Origin: Symsagittifera roscoffensis | Lineage: Eukaryota; Xenacoelomorpha; Acoela; Convolutidae | Assembly (NCBI RefSeq): GCF_963678635.1 | Contig: NC_087069.1 | Coordinates: forward strand, 43,970,688 to 44,034,687 | DNA: 64,000 nt | Direction: 5' to 3' | Shown here: in pieces, positions 1-10,227 of the stretch | How the letters are laid out: each line of letters begins with the position of its first letter | Position numbering within the stretch: position 1 is the first letter of the stretch | Position numbers and translations under genes: made by a program | The notes under the pieces: generated by a model | The model's input: the letters and a program-made list of their open reading frames with translations, nothing else | Told to the model about the DNA's origin: nothing | Databases searched by the model: none

Positions 1-60
1 TTTTCTCAAAAAGTATCAAAATGAGCTAGTATGATCAAGTTTTTGAAAAATGTAATATGG

Positions 61-775
61 TTCTCGGAAAGGTCAAATATTAGAGTTTTTGAAGGTTTTG
101 AAACTTTTTGTTTCTTCTCGGAAATTACCCTTCAAAATCTGAAGTTTCGAGTTCACTCGAAATCACAAGTTGTATGAAGCTCACTTGCATAAGCAGCAGT
201 GCTCAATTTTTTCTCCAGAAGAGTTAATTTCAATAGAAAAATTTAAAAGTTTTGACCAATTTTGAAACTTTTTGAGTTCTCTCGAAAATTACCTTTCCTA
301 ATCTGAGATTTTGGGCTCAATCAAAAGAACGGGTTGAGAGAAGCTCTCTGGAAAAAACAACGACTTCCAAATTTCTGGAAAACTGCGCACGCAAATCTAA
401 GATTTTGATTTCAATCGAAAGGGCGGGTTGTAGGAAGCTCTCCTGCATGAGCGGTTATAGCCAAATGTTTTTCCCTAAAAGTATATGTTCCTCGGAAAAG
501 TCAATAATTAGATTTTTAACCGTAATACATTTTTGACTTCTCTCAAAAAATACCCAATTTAAAATTTTAGGTTCAAGGAAGAGAAATGGTTATGGGAATA
601 GCGGCTATGGCCGAATATTTTTAATAGTTGTACCAATAGAAAATTATCGACCTCGGAAAAGTCATACTTGTGGCGTTTGATGATTTCTAAAACTTTTTTT
701 TTCTCAAATCTGAGAATTTGATTTCAATCAGGAGAAAAGTTTGAGAGAATTTGTCAGGAATAAACAACGACGACC
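61..775. repeat. Degenerate noncoding tandem repeat
   Basis: Five imperfect copies of one noncoding motif can be read at about 112-205, 276-370, 386-460, 538-612 and 702-771. Each has a TCTGAGATTTTG-like core, then TTCAATCGAAAG, then GGGTTG and GAAGCTCTC. Spacing is irregular (about 110-165 bp) and between copies sits a CTCGGAAAAGTCAA-like string. Every frame has many stops, so it is not coding. It looks like an old, drifting satellite-type array that probably continues to the left of the window. Confidence 0.55.
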
Positions 776-1209
776 GCATTTTATAACAAAACTTATGGCT
801 CTCAGAAAAGTCAGTTTTGATTTCTTTTGTTTTTTTTTTTTCAAAAAAATTTATTTATTTGTTAAGTTTTTGTTAGAGAAACAACTATGGTTTTGTGTGA
901 AGGCCAGTTTGTAAAACTATCAATTTGAACCTTCTGTTTCTAGTTAAGTCTCTAGTTAAGTCTCTAGTAAAGCTTAATGCATAATTGCAAAAATTAAGAA
1001 AAAAAAATGTCTAAAAAATTGTTTTGCCCAGGTGCTATACCACGCTATTGCCTGGTAAAAACGAACCCTTAATTTTTTTTTGACATTTTTATAGTTTTTT
1101 GATGAGATTTAGAGACGACTTTAAACGTCTTTCAACACGTAAATAAAAATATTTCCTTTCGTAAGTAATGACTTTAAGATAATCTCTTTATTTTTCTGCT
1201 TAACTTTAG

Positions 1210-1618
1210 TGTTGATCAAATCTACCACGCGGCTCCTCCGGACTTCCAATGTTTCGTCAACGGAGTATCGCAACCTGATTTTGGAGTTTGTGATCTCGAC
1301 AAAAAAATCAGCTACGAATGGTCGGCATGGGAAGATGTAACTGCCAATCCTTGTGGATCCGTTTCGCGAGTGGTCATAACCCGACAACAAAGAAGGGCTT
1401 GCTATTACAAAGAGCGTTCGAGTTTTTTGACTAATAATGACGTGTCAGCCGAGTGCGATTGCTATGTCGTGAAATCTTTGAAAAAACGAGCTGTTCAGTT
1501 GCAAAAAACCACAAACAGTCGAGTGCAGGCGAAAAATGCTTGTGAAGCCGTCAATTCGACCCTTTTCACTGGTTCTTACAGCGTCAATGGAGATTGGGAA
1601 GATTTATTTTTGTCCTCT
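1210..1618 (+). CDS. TSP1-like exon of an extracellular protein
   Basis: Open exon between an acceptor (CTTAACTTTAG, ending 1209) and a strong donor (GTAAGC at 1619), ending on a codon boundary. Counting from the Val codon at 1211, it encodes about 136 residues with Cys at about 14, 27, 48, 64, 82 and 84. The segment YEWSAWEDV, then PCGS, then RQQRRAC reproduces the W-x-x-W / CG / R-x-x-R-x-C layout of a thrombospondin type 1 repeat, an extracellular adhesion module. A second copy at 9.5 kb keeps the same frame, which supports coding. The frame also runs on without the intron to a TAA at 1679. The start of the gene is not seen. Confidence 0.55.
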
Positions 1619-2297
1619 GTAAGCGAAGCAGAAAAAGTTTCGTCGCACAGAAATCTAAAAAAGTTTTTGATTGTTTTCTAATATCAGATGATTCACAGTT
1701 TGATGTAAAATTGGGGAAAAAAGAGCTTTCGTGCAAATAAATTAGCAAATTGCAGAAGTTTTATCTGAAAACCTTATTCATTTTTCAACTTTGATGTATC
1801 AAATTTTTTAAGCACAAGCTATGTTTTATCAAAAGTTTGGAGTAAAAAACTATTTTTGTTTAAAACTTTCACCGATAAAAATATTAACCAAATTGTTCCC
1901 CTTTGGAAATAGGAACAGTAAGTGTTGAGGCATTCTACAGGTATTATTGATGAATGCTAACTTTCAGCTGATTTTACCCCGGCTCAACCTTCAAATAAAG
2001 TGGGAAGGACGCAGATAAGGGAGTAATTAAAGATTTATCGAATAGTTGCTTTTCAGTTGAAGCCAGTTCAATTTTAAAACGTCAAAATTTATGCGTCTTA
2101 TTGCTCTGTTATGTTTAGAGTCAAGTGTTAAAAAGATGCCCTTTTTTTATATTTTTCTCCCCCCGTAAAGTGTTTTGTTCCGCATTCAATTTTCTTGTAA
2201 AATCCGACTAATTCAAATTTCTCACCGAGTCTTAGAATTTTTAAAAGTGGTTTCACAAAAAATTAATGTCGAACTGATTATTGTTGATTCTACTTAG

Positions 2298-2418
2298 CCT
2301 GCAGACCCTGCCTGGTTTTGGACTGGTTTCGAATTGAATTGGGATACAGAACAGCTGATTAGCACGGAAACCAATGAATTCGTGAACTTTTACGGCTGTG
2401 GTATGCCTTGGGCTCCAA
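2298..2418 (+). CDS. Second exon of the TSP1-like gene
   Basis: Starts after the acceptor CTACTTAG and joins the upstream exon in phase 0 across a 679-bp intron. It reads PADPAWFWTGFELNW at its start and ends near YGCGMPWAP, followed by a donor GTAAGA at 2419. It is rich in Trp and aromatic residues, as extracellular domains often are. If the donor is not used, the frame hits TAG at 2427-2429. It then reads on sensibly to a GTAAGT at 2477, so an alternative view is a longer exon killed by one stop. The family is not recognised. Confidence 0.45.
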
Positions 2419-2575
2419 GTAAGACGTAGAATCCCTCTAAGGGGATTTTTCAATCCTACTTTACCGTAATGATGGAGTAAGTTCTCTGCATCTCAGAGTT
2501 GATCCAGTAATAGTGTATTTAATACACTATTGATAACAACAGAAATTGAATTATAAATTAGACATAAAAATTCAG

Positions 2576-2680
2576 TTTTGGCCTTTTGAACGCGTTTTTG
2601 GGGCACAAGAGCTCACCAGCAGTGAATTGAAGCCACCAGGAGGCGGTCGAGGCCAACTTATATGCTTTTCAATTGTTTAG
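2576..2680 (+). CDS. Possible third exon of the TSP1-like gene
   Basis: Follows an AAATTCAG acceptor and is open for 34 codons (FWPFERVFGAQELTSSELKP, then a Gly-rich GGGRGQL) to TAG at 2678. G+C is visibly higher than in the flanks. The phase does not join the preceding exon cleanly (phase 1 donor, phase 0 frame here), so either an intervening exon is missed or the gene is damaged. Confidence 0.35.
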   Translation, partial: FWPFERVFGAQELTSSELKPPGGGRGQLICFSIV

Positions 2681-2815
2681 TTTGTAATGTTTAGTTTTTT
2701 AAGTGTAGACTATCACAAGTAAGTGTAGATGTTAAAAAGGTCGGATGTTTTGTTAATTTTTTGTTGAAGAAAAAAACACTTAGAGACATTAAATTAGTTT
2801 TGGTAAATTTTTCAG

Positions 2816-2976
2816 ATGAACCCAACAGACCATTTCTTGAAGACGTCATAAAAATTAGTGGAAACGGTCTACTGTTTGATGCTGAAAACGACGAACATGC
2901 TTTAGCAATGGTAGTCTGTAACAGCTGGGAGGCAATAGGAGACAAGAAATTTCAATGCAGTTCTCGAAACAAGTAA
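2816..2976 (+). CDS. Terminal exon of the TSP1-like gene
   Basis: Begins after a near-perfect acceptor (AAATTTTTCAG ending 2815) and runs to TAA at 2974-2976. It encodes about 52 residues including EPNRPFLEDVIKISGNG and a VVCNSWE...FQC tail. The C-x-x-W...C ending recalls small disulfide modules such as sushi repeats, but there are too few cysteines to assign one. It is collinear with the exons at 1.2-2.7 kb and read as their 3' end. The antisense frame over 2691-2945 is a shadow. Confidence 0.45.
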
Positions 2977-4215
2977 TCAAGTAATTAAACAAAATATATC
3001 TAATTCCATTGAAGCGAAATATAGCATATGTGTGCTTAATTGTGTGAAATTGTAAATTGATTTTTTATATTTGAAAAAATTTTTTCCTTCTGACATACAA
3101 GTTATCTAGCTATTTGACAAAATTTTCCTCCAACTCACTTAAGAATACTTTTCAAGCTTTAGTGGGGGACTTTCCGAGGTTGAAATTGAAAATTCAATTT
3201 GTTTGCTAGATCTCTTTTAGTTCGCATGAGTAATATATATTGAAAGTGATCATATTGAAGGGGGTTTTGCAGACTCCATGCATAAACATATGTAAAATAG
3301 CTCAAGATGTGATAATTTATTAAGTTTAGGAAAAGAATTGGTAAGGTATGAGTGCTTGGACATTGGTAAGAAAAATGAGTTGTTTGAAGTTTTTGTGTAG
3401 AAAACTCGAGCTTATTACGCGTAGAGTGAAAAACGAGGTTCAAGTAGTTTGTTCTTCTGGTTTATGTTAAGTCAATGGTGAGATTTTGCATAAAAAATGG
3501 AGTTTTTTTTTCTTAATTTTACAATCAAAAATGTTAAATTATTCTGAAATTTGTTTCAATTTCTATTTGGCCATTTGTAGAGTGTTAACTTTTAAAAATG
3601 ATATTGTTTCGAGAAAATCAAGTATTTTGAGAGCAAACTTTAAACTACAAAGACAGTAATTGAATCATTGCTGCCAAAAGGTTACAATGACAAAAAAATT
3701 CTTTTGTTACATGTAATTACTTAAAAAACTCAAAAAACGCAAACTTTTGAACTTTGTTTGAGTTTCTCTGGAAGTATTTTAAAACCACAAAACGCAAACT
3801 ACAAAATATTATAATTTTCTGTAGCCTTCGGAAAACCATTCGCATACACTTGTTTTCTTAAAGAAATAGAGTTGCTCTTTCTACCCCAAAGAATCAGCAA
3901 AGAAGAAAATTTTGTCAAATCGAGCAATCAAATCTCAATATTTTTTCAAAAAGTGAAAAATTATCTATCTTTAGTCTTATTAGATGATAATTATCTGAAA
4001 TTTAAAAAAATTAGCTAAGTTTTGGATAATGCAACTGTTCAGCTGCATCTTGTATTGTATTCAAGTCAAAATCTAGAATAAAGTGTTTTTGAAATTCTTC
4101 CAAAAAAAGAGATGAAAAAATCTTCGTTAAATTGCATTGCTTTCATTGTTGCAACAAAGGTGCAGCAGTAAAAATTTGTACCTTTGGCTTGAACACAGAA
4201 TAATTCTACAATCTC
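2977..4215. other. Intergenic or intronic AT-rich DNA, present in D1 only
   Basis: No exon with acceptable splice signals seen on either strand. The stretch from about 2.05 to 4.65 kb has no counterpart in D2, where the sequence equivalent to 2.04 kb is followed closely by that equivalent to about 4.65 kb. So D2 lost, or D1 gained, roughly 2.6 kb. Confidence 0.4.
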
Positions 4216-4315
4216 TCAAATACACTTGATTATAATCAAATAGATTTTCTCGAAAATATCCAGGAACAGCGAAATTGGTTTTATTGGAATTGCTATTCTT
4301 CTTACTGGAGGTTTA

Positions 4316-4401
4316 TTGAAAGTATTTTCAGCAAACACTTTAAAGGTATAAATTGATTTTGTCGAGAACGAGCATTGCTTATTGATTTCAATTAATGACA
4401 A
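4316..4401 (-). CDS. Possible fibronectin type III exon fragment
   Basis: Minus-strand open segment with the string YTFKVFAEN, matching the Y-x-F-x-V-x-A-x-N signature of FnIII F strands. It is followed by TFNKPP and directly by a donor GTAAGA (reverse complement of 4310-4315). FnIII domains are extracellular binding modules. Only about 29 codons are visible and no acceptor is obvious upstream. It could belong with the minus-strand exon at 6.06-6.36 kb, which lies upstream on this strand. A chance match is possible. Confidence 0.3.
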
Positions 4402-6062
4402 AAAGGCATTAAGCCTAAATCGAACCTCATAATCTCAGACAAAACGAGTTTCAATTTTTTGAAATATAAATTTTTCAATATCATTAGTACAAAACCATTT
4501 CATCTTCTACTTTATTTTTTTAAAAAGTTTCATCTTAAATCTTTTACAATAAGTTTTGCCAGATTATCAGTTCAATTTTGAGTTTCTTTTAAAAGTTCAT
4601 CAATATTAATTTCATCAATTTAATTGCAACTAACGATCCTATAGTGTTGATTAACACTCGATTTTTCTATCAGTAATCCTGTCTAACTATTCGATATCAT
4701 GAAAAATAAAAAAAAAACAAAATAGTTTGAGTCGAACGACCCTTGGGATACAAAAATTTAAAATCTATATCTTGCCAAACCCAGAATAGAAAAACTATGT
4801 GAAAACGTTTTTAAATTAAAGAATTCCTTGATTTACTTGTTTTATAAAGATCACTAAATCAGGTCGATTGATTCCTTATTCTTCAAATCTTTGAATCATA
4901 TTTGGTTGCCTTGATTTATCATCAGGTTTTTTCAGTCTTTAGCGAACGACACATCACAAGACCGTTTCAATATCTCACCAACGTTTGGACCAAAATCTTT
5001 CCAATCAAAGTTTTTCCTCAAGTTAGTTTTCAACTAATGAGGTTTTTTGTAAGTTTTTCACCTAGTGGATTCAGTCAGTGAACTTCAACGCTAATTTTAT
5101 TGAATTCCTCAATCTCCAAATGTAAAATTTCAAAGGCGTAACTTTTAATATAAAGACCTTTTTCAAAATTTATTGGCCCAAGTCTCTTTTTTGTATAGTT
5201 TCAAATTTTAATAATAACCCCATAGGGCGCAAGTTTCCATTCTGGATAATTTTGGCGTCGTAATTTGTCGATATATGTGATATACCAAGCAAAAGATTGC
5301 ACATGCTAGTCTTAAAACTATCACAAAAACAGCATAGAAAATAAAAGAGAACTTTTAAATGTACGTCTAAAAAACTTCAAAACTTGTCAAAACAGTGATT
5401 TTTGTTCATGATTTTTTTCAACAAAAACTAAATGTTCCAAACTTTTTGCTTCTTTTATTCATCAACCATTTTAATTTAGGATCGAAGAGTTGGTCATGAA
5501 AAATATTTATTTTTAAAAAACAAAAGATAATACAAAAAGACTGCCTTGATTCACCTTTTGCTAACAAAAAATCGAGTCCATGTTCACTATGCAAAAGCTC
5601 TTCTGCGCAGTGAAAAATTTTGGCTTAATGAAATGGGTAGTTGCTACACTCTAACCATATTCTTCATCTATGAATATCAAATTCTGACATTTAGGCATGC
5701 GTAGTCATCCAAGCTTGTAAGCTTTTTGTAATAATACCAGACAGAATTTTACCTTTTTCATTACAATTGGCGAAAAAATTCCATTACTGGGTTTTTAGAA
5801 GTTGAAATTTTTTTTTCGAAGTTCTCTAAATTGTTTATAAACACTGCTCCAATTGATTCCTAGAAGATGCTTTGTACAGAAAGCAGTATGACTTGTTGCT
5901 TTAAAGTTTTTTGGGAGGAAAAAAGAATACCCCACAGTTTGTCATTTTTTCAAAACTCAATTTGTCCATTCTTAAATTATGTGTAACTTTTTTACTGTAT
6001 TGTTTTCAAAGCACTCAGAATTATGACTTTAAAGGTTTTCTCTAAAAATTTTATTTGAATGG
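4402..6062. other. No intact gene; homologous to 10.3-11.5 kb
   Basis: Recognisable as the D1 counterpart of the 1,653-bp repeat unit: the TCAGGTCGATTGATTCC string at about 4860 recurs at about 10450 and 12103. Minus-strand sequence at about 5735-5935 aligns with the Cys-containing frame at 11.3-11.5 kb but is broken by stops and a frameshift here. Confidence 0.4.
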
Positions 6063-6356
6063 CTAACAATCAAACAATGCATATAATGTTGAAGCAAAGA
6101 TGTTAACATATAAACACAAAAGTAATCCGATTAAAGGAACAAAGAAACACAAACTAGGAAATCTAGGTTCAACATAACAAAAACCAGAACACGTATGCTT
6201 AGTAGATTTCACAAATCCAGCAGACTTAGGTAGAAATGCATAATGTCTAAAAATGTTCGATTTCCCGATAAAAACATCTATACAAGATTTTCCGTATCCA
6301 ATTAGACCACCACATGGAAATTTTTGTCCATTTTTTGCAAATTTAGACCACCACAT
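6063..6356 (-). CDS. Cys-rich exon with hydrophobic segment
   Basis: 97-codon minus-strand frame. Its first part has GLIGYGKSC and STKHTCSGFCYVEP; the last third is strongly hydrophobic (FPSLCFFVPLIGLLLCLYVN) and could be a membrane span. The same residues are recoverable in the D2 copies at 11.3-11.8 and 12.9-13.5 kb, with an in-frame 3-bp insertion, which argues for past coding selection. No family recognised. A membrane or secreted protein exon is inferred. Confidence 0.35.
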   Translation of the reverse strand: MWWSKFAKNGQKFPCGGLIGYGKSCIDVFIGKSNIFRHYAFLPKSAGFVKSTKHTCSGFCYVEPRFPSLCFFVPLIGLLLCLYVNIFASTLYALFDC

Positions 6357-7077
6357 GGGAATTTTTGTCCATTTTTTGGTGAAAAATTTTGCTTAATCAA
6401 ATTTAAAAACTTGAGACATTCCTTCAGTATTCAAAAAATCCTTTTTACAGTACATTCGTCAAAATTGATACAAGTTTCTTGACTGACTCTACATAGGCAA
6501 AACCCAGGGGACAAAACCAACCAGTTTTTCATATCCTGTTTTTAGCTGAGATTTTGGGTGTTTTCTTTCCCTCGATGGCTATAAGACCTGACCTGTTTTT
6601 TATAACTTGAAGGATAACTTAAAATGTTTTTTCGTCTTCCTATACGCAAGCTCCTTTCAAATAGAGAAGTTTGTGGTTTTGTATCCAAAACTTGCGGTTT
6701 TGGTAAATTTTTGTTTCCCAAACTGATAGCAAAATAAATGAAGCTTTTAAAAAAAACAATATGGATCCGCCTAACTTATTTTAAAGCACTAAAACAAGAT
6801 TTCTCTAAAAACTGATGTTCCAAGTCATAGTGCTCAGCTCAAAGAAATTTTTAAAAAATGAATAAAAAAGATGAAAATTTGAACTGAAAGATTATGAAAC
6901 ATCCTCAATGAACTCATTGAACCTGGAAAATTTCAACAAACATAAATTATCCCAAGACTTTGGCGAGTTCTTCGAATTGGTTTGAAGTATAATTGTTATA
7001 GGGAGCTTAGCTTAAGAGTATATTTTCCTTCGAAATGAAGAGTCGCGTCTGACTGTAATTTGGTTTTTCACACTGCA
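6303..7077. other. AT-rich spacer with a 42-bp local duplication
   Basis: About 6303-6379 holds two head-to-tail copies of a segment containing AGACCACCACATGG and TTTTTGTCCATTTTTT, overlapping the start of the minus-strand exon; the D2 copy has it once. The rest (to 7077) aligns with 13.55-14.19 kb and shows no exon. Confidence 0.45.
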
Positions 7078-7365
7078 CTAGGTGATTGTGACAAACACCC
7101 TCCTTTTGTTGTATCTTGATGTAACATACGTTCACCTTTTCCTGCTCCATAGTTGAGTTTTTGTCAGAATAGGGTTGCAATACAGGAACGAGTCACAGCT
7201 TTTGAGCTTCGTGAACAAAAGTATTCCAAATTGCTGATATTCTTTCTTCTTTTTCACCCATTTAGAATGCTGGGATTTATCGGTTTCGATATTCTTAAGT
7301 AATTGGAAGCAAGGTTCAAAATAAATTTTTTCCGTTACCGGGTTTTGGAACCAAGAAATTCTCAT
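7078..7365 (-). pseudogene. Terminal exon of a minus-strand gene, frameshifted copy
   Basis: Reads EPCFQLLKN, then KWVKKKKEYQQFG, then ILTKTQLWSR in one frame, then needs one frameshift to continue as YNKRRVFVTIT and a TAG at 7078-7080. The D2 copy at 14.2-14.4 kb gives TKTQLWSR ... YNKRRVFVTII with the stop at the same place and no frameshift. Conservation of sequence and stop position between copies shows this was a real C terminus. Function unknown; the segment is basic. Confidence 0.45.
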
Positions 7366-8817
7366 AATTCTTTTTTTTTATATTTTAGCAAAACCAACAT
7401 ATTTGGTATGAATATCTTTGCGTATTTTTTTTTATTTCAGACTCTCAGCTATCTGATTAGAAGAGGAGTTTTTGATATAATTTTGAATTGTGTTTGCAAA
7501 GTGATAGAAACTAGAAAATGTAGATGACTCACTTTAAGTTCCAAATAAAGAAGTTTTATCATGTTTTATGGAATGGTAAGATGGTCATTAACCAAATATG
7601 GAATGACGTACGTGGAAAACTAGTCTATGAGCAATTCAATGTCCATAAAAGTCAAGCATTTACTACATTTTTTTTTCGAATTTTAAGTCAAAAATTCTTT
7701 TTATCTCTGTCTCAGACAAATTGTACAAAAAATTCCTTTTAGTCAAGACTATTTTGTTTTTAACCACTTATCGTTCTGCTCATTGGACAAATGCATGAGC
7801 CACTCAACTTTGATGGGATCATCGCTCGATCAAAATAGCAACGATGAGCTTCTTATCTTTTCACTTACCAAATTGTCAACTGTGTTTAAACTTTGTACAA
7901 ATACGAACTTTCTTCCATTATCTTCTCAACAAGCGACGCATTCAATCATATGAACCAAGCAGTCATACACAAGTCAAAAATAGTAAAACAGAAAAAAGAC
8001 CCTGTGTTGCGAAGAAAACAAAACTCGAAAGACATCATCTAAGCTCTGTCCTGAAGCATTAGTCTACCCAGTGTCTACCCTCCCGATCTGATTTTTTTAA
8101 AAAGATTTGTTGAATTCAAATTCAAAGAATGAACCTGACTTGTCTAAATTAAAGTTCTGTAAATAGTGAGCGTGTCCATTTGTAATTGAAAGTTTGTTCA
8201 AAAAATTTTTGTCGAAATAAATTATGTTTTAGCTTGAACGATTTCTTAACATACAAAGTAAAGTTTTTTTTATAAATCGTGTCAAGTTTGAACAAGATGC
8301 AAATTTTGATTTCACTTTTCAAAAAGGTGTACAAACTTACTTAAGTTTTTTTTCGTACCGCAGAGAAACTCTTTGAACATTTTCAACATAATGCAACGAA
8401 ACTTTTAAAGTTTTTTGCCAGAAGCAAAAATTAATTTAAAAATTTAACAAGTGTCGACAAATTATAGTAGTTTTTTTTTGGAAGATGCAAGTTTTTTCGT
8501 AGATTTCCAAAAACTATTGAAAAATTTTAATTTCGTTTTTCTTAGCAACGAACGCAATATTTTACTATAAAAACTTTGTAGAATTTTGTTCACAAACGTT
8601 CAAAGTTATGATCTGTTGTGCTACTTACTATCTCAATGTATCAATACATAGTTTTGAGAAGTTTTGTTCAACATACATGCAAAAACTAGTTTTCATAATG
8701 AGGAAAGTCGGAAAAAGATTTCATAAAACTTTTTTATTAAAAGTGCAAGAAGAACTCGATGCACTTCTTTTTAAGCTACCAAAAATATTGATAGAAAGCA
8801 AAAGTAGTAAAGATTTT
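7366..8817. other. No clear gene; one weak basic reading frame
   Basis: Aligns with 14.4-15.6 kb. A plus-strand frame ending at 8062 (KTEKRPCVAKKTKLERHHL) resembles, at DNA and loosely at protein level, a basic frame at 22356-22610 in D3 (NEKRTSVSRKR...KKKHYLSP). This may be a decayed exon, but no splice sites or start were convincing. The remainder is AT-rich with frequent stops. Confidence 0.3.
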
Positions 8818-9260
8818 TTAAACCTGTATTTTAAAACTTTTTTTGGAAAAAATTACAAAGCAATAGACGACAGCCAAACAATTTACAATTGGAAAGCTGC
8901 CGAGCAGTTGTTGTTCTCTCACTGTAGTCCTTGGTTCAGAGAACCGCTCAACCTCATCAATTTCAATTGGATTCTCGGCAGGTCCTTCTTTTTCCCGGGG
9001 AAAGAATAAATTAATCACAGGATGAGCCACATATCTGTAGTCTGGAAACATGTGATAGTTCATCTCAGTTGTTCCTGCAATCTCCAATATCATCTTCGTC
9101 ATTCTTAGATATTTCCAGGCTCTGGTGATGTTCACTGAAGTCTCTCCTCAGGTCTACAACAATGTTCAACATTTTGGTTGGGAGTTTTTAATGGATACGA
9201 AAGATTCCAGAAGCTGTGTCACGCTCTTTATTGAAATGAACTAGGAGAATTGACGGCAGA
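8818..9260 (-). pseudogene. Family X gene, copy 1 (broken)
   Basis: Minus-strand relative of the small gene at 25.34-25.78 kb. Recoverable pieces in order are RDTASGIF, then RRDFSEHHQSLE in a second register, then MNYHMFPDYRYVAHPVINLF and ENPIEIDEVERFSEPRT in another. At least one stop and one frameshift separate them. The residues shared with copies 2 and 3 (SGIF/SGVF, EHH, MNY, RYV, ENPI, FSE) show which strand was coding; the overlapping plus-strand frame at 8608-9009 is the shadow. Function unknown. Confidence 0.45.
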
Positions 9261-9503
9261 AAAAAAAAATTTCTTTTCTGGAATGAGAGAATTTTTTTCA
9301 AGCAAGAGCTGAGAGTAGAGTAGAGAGAACGAAATTGATGACTGAAGATAAGTAGAACTGAGCCCAGAGAAATTGACATCAAAATGAAAATTGTTGACTG
9401 GTTTTAAATAATGACAAAAAAATCTTGAGCATACGAAGTTTTATTTATAATTTTTCTCTTTGCTTCTATAATTTGCTAAAATATGTTACAAAAATTTGGA
9501 AAA

Positions 9504-9839
9504 GCATGGGAAGATGTAACTGCCAGTCCTTGTGGATCCGTTTCGCGAGTGTTCATAACCCGACAACAAAGACGGGCTTGCTATTACAAGGAGCGTTCGA
9601 GTTTTTTGACTAATAATGACGTGTCAGCCGAGTGCGATTGCTATGTCGTGAAATCTTTGAAAAAAAAGCGCTGTTTACTTGAAAAAAAAAAATTGGCTTG
9701 TCAGACCGTCAATTCGACCCTTTTCACTGGTTCTTACAGCCTCAATGGAGCTTGGGAAGATTTATTTTTGTCCTCCTTAAGCGAAGCAGAAAAAATTTCG
9801 TCGCACAGAAATCTAAAAAAGATTTTGGTTGTTTTCTAA
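9504..9839 (+). pseudogene. TSP1-like exon, second copy (5'-truncated)
   Basis: Homology to the 1.2-kb exon begins abruptly at AWEDVT, so the first half of the W-x-x-W signature and the two upstream cysteines are missing. PCGS, RQQRRACYYKER and ECDCY are kept in frame. The donor GTAAGC of copy 1 has become TTAAGC, so splicing as in copy 1 is not possible; the frame runs to TAA at 9837. No downstream exons matching 2.3-3.0 kb are present in D2. Confidence 0.55.
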
Positions 9840-10227
9840 TATCAGATGATTCACAGTTTGATGTAAAAATGGGAAAAAGAGCTTTCGTGCAGGTAAATTA
9901 GCAAATTGCAGAGATTTTATCTGAAAACCTTATTCACTTTTCAACTTTGATATATCAAAGTTTTTAAGCACAAGCTATATTATATCAAAAGTTTGGAGTA
10001 AAAAACCGATTTTGTATTAAAATTTTCACCGATAAAAATATTAACCAAATTGATCCCCTTTGGAAATAGGAACAGTAAGGGTTGAGGCATTCTACAGGTA
10101 TTATTGATAAATGCTAACTTTCAGCTGAATTTACCCCGGTTGAACCTTCAAATAAAGTTGGAAGGACACAGATAAGGGAGTAATTAAAGTTAAATTTTAT
10201 CCATTGAATTGCGTCGAACGGTCTAAA
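9840..10227. other. Noncoding, homologous to 1.68-2.04 kb
   Basis: Aligns closely with the intron-side sequence after the first TSP1-like exon (TCAGATGATTCACAGTTTGA occurs in both). No exon seen. Confidence 0.5.

Larger units (their letters stand above)
1327..9415 (+). repeat. Segmental duplication block D1
   Basis: First copy of an old direct duplication. Homology to D2 starts at GCATGGGAAGATGT (1327 and 9505) and can be followed through landmarks: TSP1-like exon, the TCGATTGATTCC region, the Cys-rich minus exon, the QLWSR terminal exon and family X. Copies differ by many substitutions and indels, so the event is old. Confidence 0.7.

Noticed and set aside
2253-2453. Minus-strand 66-codon frame
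   Set aside because: Shadow of the plus-strand exon at 2298-2418, which has matching splice signals.
8608-9009. 133-codon plus-strand frame
   Set aside because: Overlaps family X on the other strand, whose residues are conserved among three copies; the plus frame is not kept in copies 2 and 3.
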